This document shows, one piece after another, positions 46,801 to 59,000 of a stretch of DNA of 64,000 bases (positions are counted from its first letter, which is position 1; every line of letters begins with the position of its first letter). This DNA comes from Marchantia polymorpha subsp. ruderalis. Taxonomy: Eukaryota > Streptophyta > Marchantiopsida > Marchantiales > Marchantiaceae. Both the position numbers and the translations under genes were made by a program. The DNA lies in contig AP031355.1 of assembly GCA_037833965.1 (NCBI GenBank), positions 11,433,501 through 11,497,500 on the forward strand. The letters run 5' to 3'. The notes beneath the pieces were generated by a model that saw nothing but the letters and a program-made list of their open reading frames with translations, was not told the origin of the DNA and searched no databases.

Positions 46801-48984
46801 ACCCTCTCATCATCTTACACCATAACGAGAAGATCGCTGCTTCAGTGTATATTCTCCTTGACACATGACAGCTCGAGATGAGTCTTACATAAGTTCATCT
46901 GGAGATACCAGACCTTTGTGTCTTCCAAGATGAAGTAATGGAGCTTTACTCTTGATGGCAAAGATAAAGCACAGTTTGCATTTTATATTCGTGTGATACA
47001 AAGACAAGAGTATCTTACTGTGGTGCACTATCTGGTAAACTGCAAACGAAAGCACGATCAAGTCGTAGAGAAGCTGGTATTATCGTAGCTATTGTTAAGA
47101 TTTTTGTAGCCTTACACAGACCAAGATAATGAAGCGCCTGTTGTTCTCTATATTGGCTTTGGAATCCGAATCCGAATTTGGAATTATCTCAAGAGGCATA
47201 TTCTTGGATGAAACTCACATGAAGAAAAGTGAGTAGCTTGCTATTGGGATTGAAGTGACACTCTGGATGTGAGGACGTCTTACAACTTGAAACAATCTGA
47301 ATCTTCTCAGTTGATAAGGAGAAGATCCTCGTCCTTCATGTCCGCGCACCTTGCTGAAGGAAAATAACGGAAATGATGGTTGTGTAACCTCGATTTATTA
47401 ATATTTATTGGTCTATATAATTCCTGTATATTCTTATTCGTGTTATGTTATTTTCACTTTGTTTGTTTCAATTATTTTCCAAATGAAAAAACGACACAAA
47501 TCACTCTACGAATTTGTTCAACTCTGCTGGTTGACTTTTCACCATTTATAATTTTGAATTATCTTGGAGACCTTATCTCTGCTTTACCTTGGCGACCTGA
47601 GATTACACTTACTAAAGAGAATAAGATATTTAATTTTAAAGATAAGTAGTGAAGAATGATACTATACCCCAAATGATCCGTAACGGATTCAATAACATAC
47701 AATAAAAATGTTTCTATATGATCCGCTAAATGCTACCGACGCGTTCCAACAATTCAGATGTGCAAATGAAAGCTATTTTGAAACCAAATAACACATTTAT
47801 GAAATGTGATTGGGGTGATGTAATGTACTATAAGAAGTTTCATTTTCATAAGTGACACCACCCAACAGTGATATCTAAACCTAACACCAATGTGTTACTA
47901 TTATGGTAAATGGAGATTAGTAGGTTAGACTCAACGTTAAGTACTTGATTCTCGTGAGTTACATAAAACCTTAGCACCAATGTCATCTGTGGCGTTTATT
48001 TCTTCTTGATACTCTCGACGTAACCATTATGCTCTCTCCAGCCCGAGATATGGTGAAGCAGATTGGACATGAGGTTGACCATGAACGAATCTTACATATT
48101 TATCACTCAAATGACAGCTACTGTTGTTCACTCTACTCTCAAAGTCAAGCATATACCTGACAAGACAGTAATGTTATATATTGCGCAGATAGTGTATATC
48201 TCTAGTCCACCTTGTCACAACGAATTTATCTAGTTCAGCCGTATGAAGCTATTATTGCAAATCCGATCGTTATGGATCTAATACATTAGTAGTCCTTGCT
48301 AGGAGAAGGTGGTAACCGTATTGATAAATGCGATGAAAGTAAACGAGCTCTTAGGGGCTAGGCCACCTCTACAGAGTGTAGTGTCATCTGAGAGTCAAAA
48401 GACGATCCATGGTTGAGATTTGGCGCAACTACCAGTAGCGAAGTCATTCGCGTTGGACACCTGCACGTACGAGATCACGATTGGATGGGGGACACTGTGT
48501 TGTGAGTTCAGACTAGAAGTCAGGGTGAAACTGAGGAAGAACAAATCACCACGTTGCTCCTCTGGCCACTCGAGTGCAACAAGTTCAGGGGCATACCGTA
48601 CACTGATTTGGCAAAATACCCTCGACTGAGTCTGATCGTCCACTCAGCAAAAGTCCTGGAACCTTTTAACTTAGTCAATAAGCATTGGAGTTTATGCAAT
48701 TTAATTTAAATCGAACACTTTCTTGTCAGCGACACCTGCACGTAACAAGAGATTTCATAGACTTCACGTTGGTGGCAGCAAAACTGATGAAAATGACTCT
48801 CAGTCAAGTTGTGTACTTTCTATGTTCATTCGCTACTCCTGAAATTTTCTGCTCCTAAACCGAATGATCTGAGTTGGAATCTGCCAGCATGCATGCATCG
48901 AGCGGAAGCAAATTTGATTGTTCATCGTGGTGTACTCTTTCCTGAACTAAAGCATGTGCAGAATTCCACCCATGGTGCTGGAGA
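43852..48984. other. Gene-free stretch, AT-rich in its right part
   Basis: Frames of up to 181 codons occur (for example 45118-45663 on the - strand and 45504-45854 on the + strand), but they overlap each other and match no family I recognise. From about 46.5 to 48.3 kb the sequence is AT-rich, like 37.9-41.0 kb. I see no gene. Confidence 0.5.
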
Positions 48985-50568
48985 TCAACGCTGTTTGTGA
49001 ATAGGGTTCTCTGGTTCGAATTGAACAGGCATAGAAACCTCTGTATGTTCAATTGTGACTAGGGAAGTTTCACCCATTCCGGCGTTAGGAACAATAATCT
49101 GCAGACCTCCACTGTCAGCAACAAAGGCTTCGACATCGATGTCCTTCACACTCAGTGCAACCAGGTAGGCTGAGAAGCACCCCAAAGTAAGTAGCGCCCA
49201 ATTGACAATGAGCTGCACGAGGAACGAAACACGATTGGCGTCAATTTGATACGCTGATGCAGCTCCAGCATTCTGGACAGCCTTGTAAAACCCCACGAAC
49301 CTGGCCGCCTCGCGAGTGTCATTCGTGAGAGCTCCCATGATCCAGTAACTGTAAGTTTGCCAGAACGCATCGAAAAGGCCATACAGAGCAAAGAGAGTAA
49401 CGGGACCAGCGAATTCACTGCTATCCTCGAAGTCCATCTTGTCAGTCTCGGCCTTGGCAGAAGATCTAGTAAATGTGAGTTGAAATCCCAGACCCCCTCC
49501 CCAGATGACACTGGAAACGATCAGAAGGAGGGTCAGGCCCAGAAGACCTCGAACCCTCCTGCTCGTGCTCACAAATCTGCTCGAGTCCAGAAAGTGGCCC
49601 ATGAGCATGGAGCCCAGAATCTGCGCTGTCCAGTACAGAGTGCCATTGAAAGCCCTGGTTCGAGTGGTGAAAAGCCCACCTCCATTGACGGCGTTGAACT
49701 GGTAGGTGTAGAACCAGTTGGACGCCAGGAACATGGGAGACAGGGCAATCATGCGCCAGTCGAGGAAGAGTTTGGCCACTGCCACAGCTTCGCTCGTCCA
49801 AGACGAGTATCGGTGTATGGCCACTGGCTTTCCATCGCTCCGGATGACCATCTCTGGCGGCAGCAGCGCCAGTGATAGAATCGAACCGAGCACCATCACA
49901 ACCATGAAAGCTATGTAGGTCTGGATCGATACAGAGGATTTGCCGCTGTTCCACTCGATGATAAGAGGGATGAGCGAGCCCAGAACAGCGCCCGTGTTGA
50001 ATATGCTCCAGAACATGCTGATGAACTTTCCCTTGTTGTCCTCCTCTGGGTAGGAAACCATTATGGCGCCCTGAGCTGCCCAGAGAAATCCTGCCCCGAC
50101 TCCGAGCACAGCTCCTGCTGTGATGACAAACGCAGGATTGTACGATAAGTAGGAACCGACATAGAGTGCATAAGTCAGGCCTCCGACGAGGAGAAGAACT
50201 CGGTGGCCGACGATGTTGAACATGGCGCCTGCTAGAAGAGAACATATGGCAAAGCTGACGGACAGAGCCGTGAGAGCATTGTCGGCGATGGTGGCGTCTG
50301 CTTTGCCTGCAGCTCCGAGCCCGTTCAGGGCGCTGAACATGCCCGGCAGGCAGAAGCACACGAGGCCCAACCCCGCCACTTGCACCAGAGGACTGTTGTA
50401 TCTCCAGTTCGAGAGCTTCGGCACTTCGCCATCAGGACCTACGGCAGGATGGCTTGGACCTTGGCCTGCTTCCATCGACTGCAAATTTCTGAATCGTGAA
50501 ATTTCTAACAAACTCGATTGCAAACTCGTGAGTTCGAGTGATGTTCGTTTCATGTACCCTCGAGGCAT
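48985..50568 (-). CDS. UNC93-like protein, MFS-type membrane transporter
   Basis: A multi-pass membrane protein of the UNC93-like group of the major facilitator superfamily, most like the Arabidopsis UNC93-like proteins 1 and 2 and their fungal relatives. A single uninterrupted frame of 527 codons; the second Met (codon 32, 50475) begins MEAGQGPSHP and may be the true start, because family similarity begins at YNSPLVQVAGLGLVCFCLPG. About eleven to twelve hydrophobic segments follow. Family marks include GMFSALNGLG, GVGAGFLWAAQGAIMVSYP, GKFISMFWSIFNTGAVLGS, LASNWFYTYQFNAVNGG, SSEFAGPVTLFALYGLFDA and FVGFYKAVQNAGAASAYQID. The C-terminal 60 residues are an acidic tail. Its substrate is unknown; UNC-93 proteins have been linked to potassium homeostasis. 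No intron is present. Confidence 0.94.
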   Translation of the reverse strand: MPRGYMKRTSLELTSLQSSLLEISRFRNLQSMEAGQGPSHPAVGPDGEVPKLSNWRYNSPLVQVAGLGLVCFCLPGMFSALNGLGAAGKADATIADNALTALSVSFAICSLLAGAMFNIVGHRVLLLVGGLTYALYVGSYLSYNPAFVITAGAVLGVGAGFLWAAQGAIMVSYPEEDNKGKFISMFWSIFNTGAVLGSLIPLIIEWNSGKSSVSIQTYIAFMVVMVLGSILSLALLPPEMVIRSDGKPVAIHRYSSWTSEAVAVAKLFLDWRMIALSPMFLASNWFYTYQFNAVNGGGLFTTRTRAFNGTLYWTAQILGSMLMGHFLDSSRFVSTSRRVRGLLGLTLLLIVSSVIWGGGLGFQLTFTRSSAKAETDKMDFEDSSEFAGPVTLFALYGLFDAFWQTYSYWIMGALTNDTREAARFVGFYKAVQNAGAASAYQIDANRVSFLVQLIVNWALLTLGCFSAYLVALSVKDIDVEAFVADSGGLQIIVPNAGMGETSLVTIEHTEVSMPVQFEPENPIHKQR

Positions 50569-51940
50569 GAGCAGGTGTACTCAAGTGCCATAAGGCTTGT
50601 AATCATCAAATTCAATCATCTCAAGCTGCGGGCTGTTTTGACTTTGAGAGATTGACTGATTGGAGAAATGCAAGGTTGACATGGGGGAGATCGTGGAAGG
50701 CTAAGCACGATGAAGATTTCGTTCGGGTGATGTGAACCATGACACCGAACTGTCGAGGAGGGAGTGCAGTTTATGGATACCAATGAACAGAAACGTGTGA
50801 GCAGTCCTGAAGAGCCAAACCGAAATTATTGTATCTACATGGAAGGAACAGCTCGAGGATCACAAGCACAATCACATCGTGATGGATTACAGACGGGAAT
50901 CATCGTCACCAATTCCTTTGCAATCATTAATCATGGGAGTCATCATGACTCAGGTGGCAGAAGTTCTGAGGAACTTTCGTCATTCTTCAATAACGAAATT
51001 AATTGTAAGGAGGTCTTGTTACAAGTTTCGATCTGTCTTGAACCCGTCGGATCGTGCTGTCCAAAATTTCCACATCAAAGTGAGAAGTGAATCTCAACGA
51101 TTGAAGATACCTTCAGAAGTGAGTTTAGTGAAATTTGGAATTTCGGTAGAATTTCTGGCTTGATCTCGAAAACTTTCTAGCCTATGTGGGGCTTCTTCAG
51201 GACAGATTCCAGAATCCGGCGCATTCTAATAAACAGCCGATCTGCTTTGATGGTCTGTCTCGTTTCTGTTCAACTTCGCCTAACTACCAAAGTCTTGCAG
51301 CTAGAGAACTTATCTATCCCAATGCTGAAGTGATTGCCAATTGCGTGCGGCTCCAGAAACTTCCAAGACTCTTCTGACTTTGTATAATCCTAGACTTACG
51401 GACTCTCAGGCATTCACTGAGGATCGAACTCGGATTTCGTTAACACGATTCTGATAAGTTTTAGAAATTCGACAAAGATGTTTCGGACACTTTTTTGACA
51501 TCTTGATTTGAAAGCGTAGCTGCCCTTGAGATCTTACATGTATGTCTGCAGCTCCGAGGTAAAACAGGCTCCGGTGAAACCTTTGTACTGATACATTACA
51601 CACGATAAGGTTCTACATATCGACTCTTGCCATACACTTCCAGAATCTCATCGCCCGTAACTTGGTTTGGCCTGACGATGGACTATAGCCTGTCTATTAC
51701 AAACCAGTCCCTTATGCTCACTGGGACAAATGGGCATTAGGCAGACCAATAATAGTGACTACAGCAATGGTTACCTCCGCTTGCCATCGCAGGGACTGAA
51801 TTTGTGAACTCCATCTCAACACGGTCCGACAAGAACCATGTCTGGGAAGATTATGAATATCAAATCAAAGCAAATTTATTCAAACAGAAACTCCCCCTTC
51901 GGTAGGGCTGGAAGTTAAGCTCTACGTTACAGGAAATTGA
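50569..51940. other. Gene-free stretch upstream of the UNC93-like gene
   Basis: It presumably contains the - strand promoter. Frames at 50764-51163 are short and unrecognised. Nothing else is visible. Confidence 0.5.
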
Positions 51941-51966
51941 TGTCCATGGCTGGGATGGTGACGAAG

Positions 51967-52034
51967 ACAAATGAAAGCAGTTCAATCAGACACGAACACG
52001 ACAAATGAAAGCAGTTCAATCAGACACGAACACG
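51967..52034. repeat. Perfect 2 x 34-bp direct repeat
   Basis: ACAAATGAAAGCAGTTCAAT plus CAGACACGAACACG is repeated head to tail with no mismatch. Confidence 0.95.
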
Positions 52035-52620
52035 TCCTTCGTTTTGTACAGATACTGGCTTCTCAATGGCACCAACCCATCCAGACACACTTCCTCCTTC
52101 GCCTCCACCGGGACTGAAAGTGTGTTCGTACATGACTTGACTGATCAGTCACATTGTAGAAAAGCTGCTCTCTGAGACACGAACACCTCCTGCTGACCTT
52201 TCCGTGCATCCCATTTTTGCAGACCTCAGGTCTTCCTTCGCTTCACTATTATTATAGGACTGCATGTTGACCTCTCTGCCGTAGCACAATCGATTTCTAC
52301 ATGGCTGGGCTGGTCAGAAGTCCATTCAGACTCGAACACCCACCGTACTCTGTACGGATTTCGAGCCATCCATCGAAGTCTCGAAGAAGAGTTCCTTCTT
52401 CGCTGACGTTGATGTCTGAGAATCTTCGTTGTTCACGTCGGACAATATCATTGGCCGAGCACGTTGTGTTAGTCTGTACCACAAAGGCATCTCGTCTACT
52501 AAGTACTGAAGTAGATCTCTTCATCCTTTCGCCATTCGACACGTACTCTAATTCGGAAAGTTGCAAAGCTCACGCTGTACATATTTAGTCTGAGACCACT
52601 TGACGGCTAGGCTTGGCCAC

Positions 52621-53214
52621 GGTCCGGTCCGGACTGACCGGACCTAGTCCTTCTGATTTACTGTCGTCACCTAGCTTTTGAAGTTTATGAAGCTAAGATG
52701 TTAAACTAAATATTTCCTGAAAGTTTATCCTAAATTTATCACTCAGTCAACAAGGATGATTCTTGTCTAATTTATTCAATATATTTCTCTGAGTCCTTGT
52801 TATCCATGTTTTTATAAAGAGCAATAGTTGATGCAATCTTTATGGGAGCAATTACATCAGCTTATGCTTATCTGAAATATTTTATAGTCTCTAGGATTTT
52901 TTATCACTATAATTATAATTCACTTGGTGCCCTATGATATCATCATTATGATGATGCTCTTGGACCTAGCCCCATCAAAGCTATTTTTTTTTCATACTTG
53001 TAAGACTTTGATAGGGAATCTACAAATGTTTCTGCTAAAATTTCGAATATTAAATGTTCTTAAAATGGGTCAAGGTTTATTTGGAGAAAATAACTCTTAT
53101 CTTAATTTGAAAATTTCTTACATATATTTAATATCACAGATCGTATTAAAATAGTTTGAATATTCTTTGGCATCCCAATCAAAAAGATTTGGGATGGCTG
53201 GACGGTCGGTCCGA
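52621..53214. mobile_element. Candidate MITE-like AT-rich insertion with GC-rich imperfect terminal inverted repeats
   Basis: Some 530 bp of strongly AT-rich DNA begins after a 9-bp inverted repeat, GGTCCGGTC/GACCGGACC (52621-52629 and 52636-52644). It ends next to GACGGTCGGTCCGAC (53201-53215), whose complement resembles the left end (GGACCGACCG against GGACTGACCG). It encodes no transposase. A target-site duplication was not identified, so the element call is tentative. Confidence 0.3.
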
Positions 53215-53289
53215 CAAGTGAGATGGCTGGACGCGTCCGAAGAATCTGGATCGAAAAGCCTCACTAGAACACGAACTCCTTCCTCATTG

Positions 53290-56020
53290 ACAACGGATGT
53301 TAAACTCTCGAGAACAGGTGCACAGATGAGCCGGTAGAAAAGGAATCGAAGATTGTTTTCTTAGGTCTAAGCTCTGCGCAAATGCTATGGGAACTACTGT
53401 GGAACAAATCTTATCACCATGCCAGGGCGTTAATCCAATTCTCATCAATCCAATGTTAGCTACAGACGACAGATTCTGAGCAGGGAACCTCCACTATGTA
53501 GTAGGAAAACAGAACGTGCACACTCGATGGAGGTGGGTCTTAAGCGGATCATAAGTGGATGCAGATAGGACCCGGGGACCTGCTTCATATGGATCGTAGT
53601 TAAGCAGCGGCAGGTACCAGCCAGATCTTGTGTGGCCGAATTCAGATTAAAGAATTAATTTTTAATCCACCTTTCTAATCAGATTATTAGAGCTTTTTGT
53701 TGGTCAGATAGTAAGATATATGATATCTTATCCAAGTCTCCGATCATGAGATCGAAGGTGTCGCTGTTATCTCGGAGTCCATCCATCATTCATTGGATTT
53801 ATGACAATGGTTGATATTTTGGAATGCGAGATCATATCTTTATTGCATATGGTTGAAGAATTTTATTTTTCTTTCAGAGTTTGTCCTATCAGAAGAAAAT
53901 CATTTAAGCACTCTCATTCGGGTGCAAAATCCACTTCAAAAAAAGTGGTTATTGTAATTATGTTGTTATACAAGTTCAGTGTACCCGGGACCTCCCCCTC
54001 CTTCACTTGATAAAAAACGTCTTATTGAAACCAGCAAGTGTTCAGACAAAAAATATAGTACAGTAGTTCTCTCCTAAAGCATGACTACAGAGTTGTTTAC
54101 TTTTGACCTATTAAAGATATCTATACTTGACAATAAACTGACTTCAAATAAATCGAGAACATTCATTTCAGAGAATGTGAATTTCTGGGTCAGCCTTGAA
54201 ACTACGCGAGATGCTCATGACTATTCAGAGCTGAGCGATCACATGGTCCAGAAAGTGGACAGAAGCTGATGTATCAGAAAACTATGAAGAAACAAAGAGT
54301 GAATTTCCACTTATGCTCATGCGCTCCTAACGTTCGATCGCAAAATAAGCATCAGAGCTCAGAGCTGTGTCCGATAGTGCATATCTGGCTACATCAGCTG
54401 AGAAAAATAGAATCGGATTTTGAAGCTCTAGCAGCAGAATGAAAGAGCTCTGTATTGAAGCGAAATATGTCAGCTTGCAGAGAAAGGACATATCTGGTCA
54501 CTTCAGGACCATGCTCCTTGAGTGATATTTTCCACATCTATTATCCGAGCTCAAATCTCTGATAAGGTCCACTTCAAACTTGACTACATCATGATTATCC
54601 ACAGAGAAACCAGCTCCATGGACTCCTCCATAATCCGTACATGTATGTCAGCAAGGACGAGTCTTGCTTGCACTAGAATCACACTTGCTCTTCATGGGAT
54701 AAGCGATCTAGGATGTCAGATACAGGTATCATGTCCACTGCGATTGATGTATGTTTCTTAGTTCTAAGTTAAGAATAATCGACTATTAGTTGTGATGAAT
54801 GTCTTTTACAGGATATCCAGCTTTTCTTGGCGCGACGGAGGACTCCGGTAATATTCTATTCGATGATTATTTATTAAACATGAGAAACACTGAATTTTAT
54901 TTGATAGGGTCTGCTCTCTATGCACCAACAATGGTATGTGCAGCGGATTTGCAGAATATATGTTGGCGATGATTTTCTCACTAGTCCATGTTGGAATTGA
55001 AGCCGTATGGGGTGTGTTTTTGTTCTAAATTTGCGGCCTTCACGTCCAGAGGTCTCCACGTATTTGGGAATACAAAGCTGTTGTTGCATGTCCTTTGCTG
55101 TTCGTTTTATACTGCACCATTATCATATATCATTGTGAAATGATTTGCAGTGTCAACCATGAACACACAAAGCTCTGTTGTCATGTTGTTCTTCATACAG
55201 CGAACGAAGCGAGCTCAAACTGAAGTGCTAAAGCTCCACAGCTAACAAGATGCCAGCTGCCATTAGTGATATAACATGGAGTGTGTATTGAGCCAGCCTT
55301 CCTCCTTAGAATATGAGCTGCAGCCATGTTTGTGCAGCAAGTTTGAAGTCTTTTCTTGTACTTGAAACTGGCAGAATGAAACTTAGATATCATGCTCAGT
55401 TTCGTTGTCCCTAGAAGTTTCTCACGTTCCATGCCAAATCTCGAATCAACGAAGTCTAGGTATAATACTTGATGTTAAACTACTCAGCATCACATGAGAA
55501 CGTCCCATACACGACACCTCGATGGGCCATTAGCATCTGGCTAATATCTTTAACATATCTTATTGCTTGAATCAGGTATAGCTTAGTATAAATCGTTGGG
55601 CGTATGTAGAATAACCTGTAAATGGCACCCTGCCAAGCGACCTTTCAAATCTGCCGTATCCACGAGCATATATGCAGCCGTTACCCTCTGCTGATGTACG
55701 ACAAAGTAATGGTCGACTTTGGATGTCTGAATTTGCCTAAAAAGGAGGAAGTGAATCTCATGAAAATAAAGGTTTGATGAAGTTGTTAGTCACTCACCAA
55801 ATACCTGAAATGCGCTTTAGGGCCATTAAGGCAATCCACCATTCCAACAAGTGTATGCTTGTGAATATAAATGAATCTTAAAGCTGAATTACAAACTTTG
55901 ATCTACTAACCAGGGTGAGGAGAAACAACGAGGGAACAGCACATACATTTGGAGCGGTCAATACCGATTGGGTTTATCAACACTTAGTACATTGTATATG
56001 AGTGTTTGCTTGGCGAAAAG
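53290..56020. other. Gene-free stretch
   Basis: AT-rich from about 53.64 to 54.1 kb, otherwise average composition. No recognisable frame or RNA gene. Confidence 0.5.
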
Positions 56021-56091
56021 TCAATAATAATTAGCACTGATCACTCTGTTTGCTAGGAGCACACAGAGTGATCAGTGCTAATTATTATTGA
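56021..56091. other. Perfect 29-bp inverted repeat (foldback hairpin)
   Basis: The left arm 56021-56049 (begins TCAATAATAATTAGCACTGA) and the right arm 56063-56091 are exact reverse complements around a 13-base loop (56050-56062). The stem is AT-rich at its base and contains TGATCACTCTGT near the loop. A microRNA- or siRNA-type precursor, a foldback transposon remnant or a bidirectional terminator are all possible; the sequence alone does not decide. Confidence 0.97.
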
Positions 56092-59000
56092 AAGGTCATA
56101 CACTTGCAATGCTGATAATGGCTCTGGCTATCAAATATTCATATTCTTAGGGATGTCTCACTTCTAGAACCCACGCACTTTTACAATGACCAGTTGGAAA
56201 AGTGTATATGCAATGAATGACACGCGTGGAAAGTCCGTTTGCATCTTCAGGAGAGGAGAAAGTAGCTCAAGGATGTAATTTGGTGTACAATAGAAACGAA
56301 GAGTTTTTCGAAAGCGTAAAGCGGAGCTTTTGGTGATGGCAGGTTCGACAGCAAGTACGGCTTGAGTGACGGTATGAGAGGGTATTGGTGTCGAGATGTC
56401 GTCAGCAAAGGTCTGAGGACACGCCTTGGCTGGCAGGCTTGTCCTTTGCTGTTGTTGTCCCTCGAAAGACATCAACAGTCTGTGACAAAGCCGGTTGCAA
56501 TGAGGAGCACGAGCAGTGGTATCTGCGCAAAGGGTTGCGCAGACATGTACAGCAGAACGGGCAAGTCCTTCGTGGTCCAGTAAAATTCGTAAATTCCAAT
56601 ATTGAAAAAGTAAAATCTTGTAAAAGTAAAATCCAAAATCCTTCACGCTTGAGGAAGACGGCTAACACTCGGAGCACTAGAGCTCCCAAGTCTCAGCTGT
56701 TGTTCCACTCAAACTCTGATAAGGTTATAAAAGAGATCTGGTCACAACTTCTCACCATCAATTCACTCACCTACTTGTGATTCCAGATCTAGATCTGCAG
56801 TGAGCTGAATCTGAATCTTCTTCGAGAAATTTTTTTCCTCTCTGTGAATACATCATGGAATACATCATGGAATCTGAACCCAAGTCCCTGATTCTTGGAA
56901 TCCACATAATATGCATAGATTTTGAAGTGAAAAAGATAGCTGCACAAGTTTCTTCGGGTCTGGCGGGTTATGCTTCGTGATTGTCACTCTGTCGTCCCAC
57001 TATCTAACTATACATGTTCTATTGTCCACCACAAACTATCAACTCCCTGCACATTCATCCTCGTGGCTCTGAATTTCTCTTCGTTTTTGCAGTCTCCGTA
57101 GATGTTGGCGTCATCGACTTCACCAACAAGATGTACATCAGAGGCTTCTCAAAGGTTTCAAAGCTCTTCGTGTTTCCGAAGGGTTTGGTTCATATTTAGG
57201 AAAATACTTACAGGCATCGGAATCTGACGGCGATTTGGTCGATTCAGCAGCTCTAACACTGGACTAATTAGACTAGCTCCTACTCTCCTCAAGTCCGGGA
57301 TCTCCGAGTCAGTACCTCAGAAGTCCTTTGGAGTTTCCCTAGAAGTTTCTAAGAATATGAAGCCCGTCGATTACATATATCTGATTCATCATCTACACTA
57401 TAGCCAGTAGACTACGTTGATGTCTATATCGAGTGTAACCGTCTGCTACTCAACGATGTTTTGTTTCGACAAACCTGCTAGGCTTGTGACTACAGCAGGA
57501 AAGCGGGAGACTCATTTCATTCTTGCCCTGTTTCTTTGAAGAAATAATTTTCACTGGAGGTATACACAGCAAACGTCAAGTGCAGAATCAGAACATGTTG
57601 GACCTGTGAACGCATATTTACAAAATCCTAGAGCACTTCATGCATAGATCCAACATCAATACCTCCAATACGAAGTAGAATGTTATGCTGCGTGGAAATA
57701 TCAAGAGCGGCTGAATATGAGGAACCAAATAGAGACGACTTATCTGCCCTACTCAGCAGCCTCGTGTGAGCTGGAACTGGTCAGAGTTGACATTTGAAGA
57801 GAAGAAAATGTGGATGGCAATCTCTTGACTTCAACACCGGAGAAGAGCAAGAGGCTCATCTCTTGTCTTGCCGACCAAACATCGATAGATCACTTTCTCT
57901 CCATGCATATATTCTCGCTCATGACTGGTATGCTGACAAAGCGAAATCTATTTACAGTTTGTTTCAAACCTGGGTATGACATTATGCAGCGAAGATTGTC
58001 AACTGGCAGACTTGGAAAGACCAGAGGGCTAACTATATTCAGATTTTCAGTCGAGGATCACTAAGGCAAGTTTCACTCTCAATCTGCAGGAAACAATTAA
58101 CTTCGCTGTATAGGAGTTTCTGATAGGCCTCAAAAACACAGAAAAGATTCACAGCCCGAGGAGATAGGATGAATCTTCTGACTACAAACACGCTGTTCTA
58201 CACACCTGCATGGCATCAGCACTGGAGATTCCCAACAAGTTGTTCCTAATGCGTCGCGCTCTTGAGACCAGGAAGACGAGGGAGACGCAAGTGGTATAGA
58301 TTGCACAGGCGGATCAACGTGGACCTACGTGGGCCAACAGTGCATCACAACATGAAGCTCAGCTGATCAGAATCTGTTAGTAATGACTGGAGGGCATAAA
58401 TTATGCTTCGAACACGATCACTTCATGAGGATGACAAGCACTGGACAGGTTCATCTAACGTAGATAAAACATAACCGCGGGGCTTTTTTCTGAATGATAA
58501 ATGCTATTTTGCTGTGGTCTCACCATCGTAGTACTTACTCAAGGTTCAGCCAAGTGAGAACGTGGTTCCTGAAGATAATGTATTCCAAAATCCGAAGGAG
58601 GAGGGAAGTAAGATAGCTTTTTGCAAGAAGAATGGAAACTGAAAATGACACCAAAATTGTCATACTTTCACGATCATTGGCATGAATGTCACTCTTTGTG
58701 AGAGCTTCAAAGAACTCGATATCTTGAGTTTCGAAGGGAGTATGAAATTTATATACCACCGAGCAGGCATGAACTTTCATCTAGAACATTGATTCAGCTC
58801 AGGCTTCTGATCTTGATGAAAGCTTTGTAGTACATCAAGCTGTTAACAAATCGGTGTAAAAGCGAATAACATTTGAGGTTAACCTGGAAATTGTAGTGAA
58901 ACTAGGAAACGATTGTTCGTTTGCTAGCACAAGTCAAATCGAATGTATTTCTCACACACTTCCTCCACGTTCACGGACGTCCTTCCAACTTGGAAGTTCA

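Larger units (their letters stand above)
51940..53290. repeat. Degenerate interspersed/tandem repeat array
   Basis: Related motifs recur: ATGGCTGG, then a spacer, then CAGACACGAACACC-like sequence followed by CTCCT or CGTCC. They appear near 51950-52035, 52075-52130, 52170-52195, 52300-52345 and 53190-53280. Two perfect copies of a 34-bp unit sit at 51967-52000 and 52001-52034. The array is interrupted by an AT-rich insert. Confidence 0.55.

Noticed and set aside
49466-50359. 297-codon Arg/His/Ser-rich frame on the - strand
   Set aside because: Frame-shifted shadow of the UNC93-like gene.
53560-53640. Stretch with GTTAAGC resembling the 3' half of 5S rRNA
   Set aside because: Only a 7-base coincidence; the rest of the 5S sequence and its internal control region are missing.
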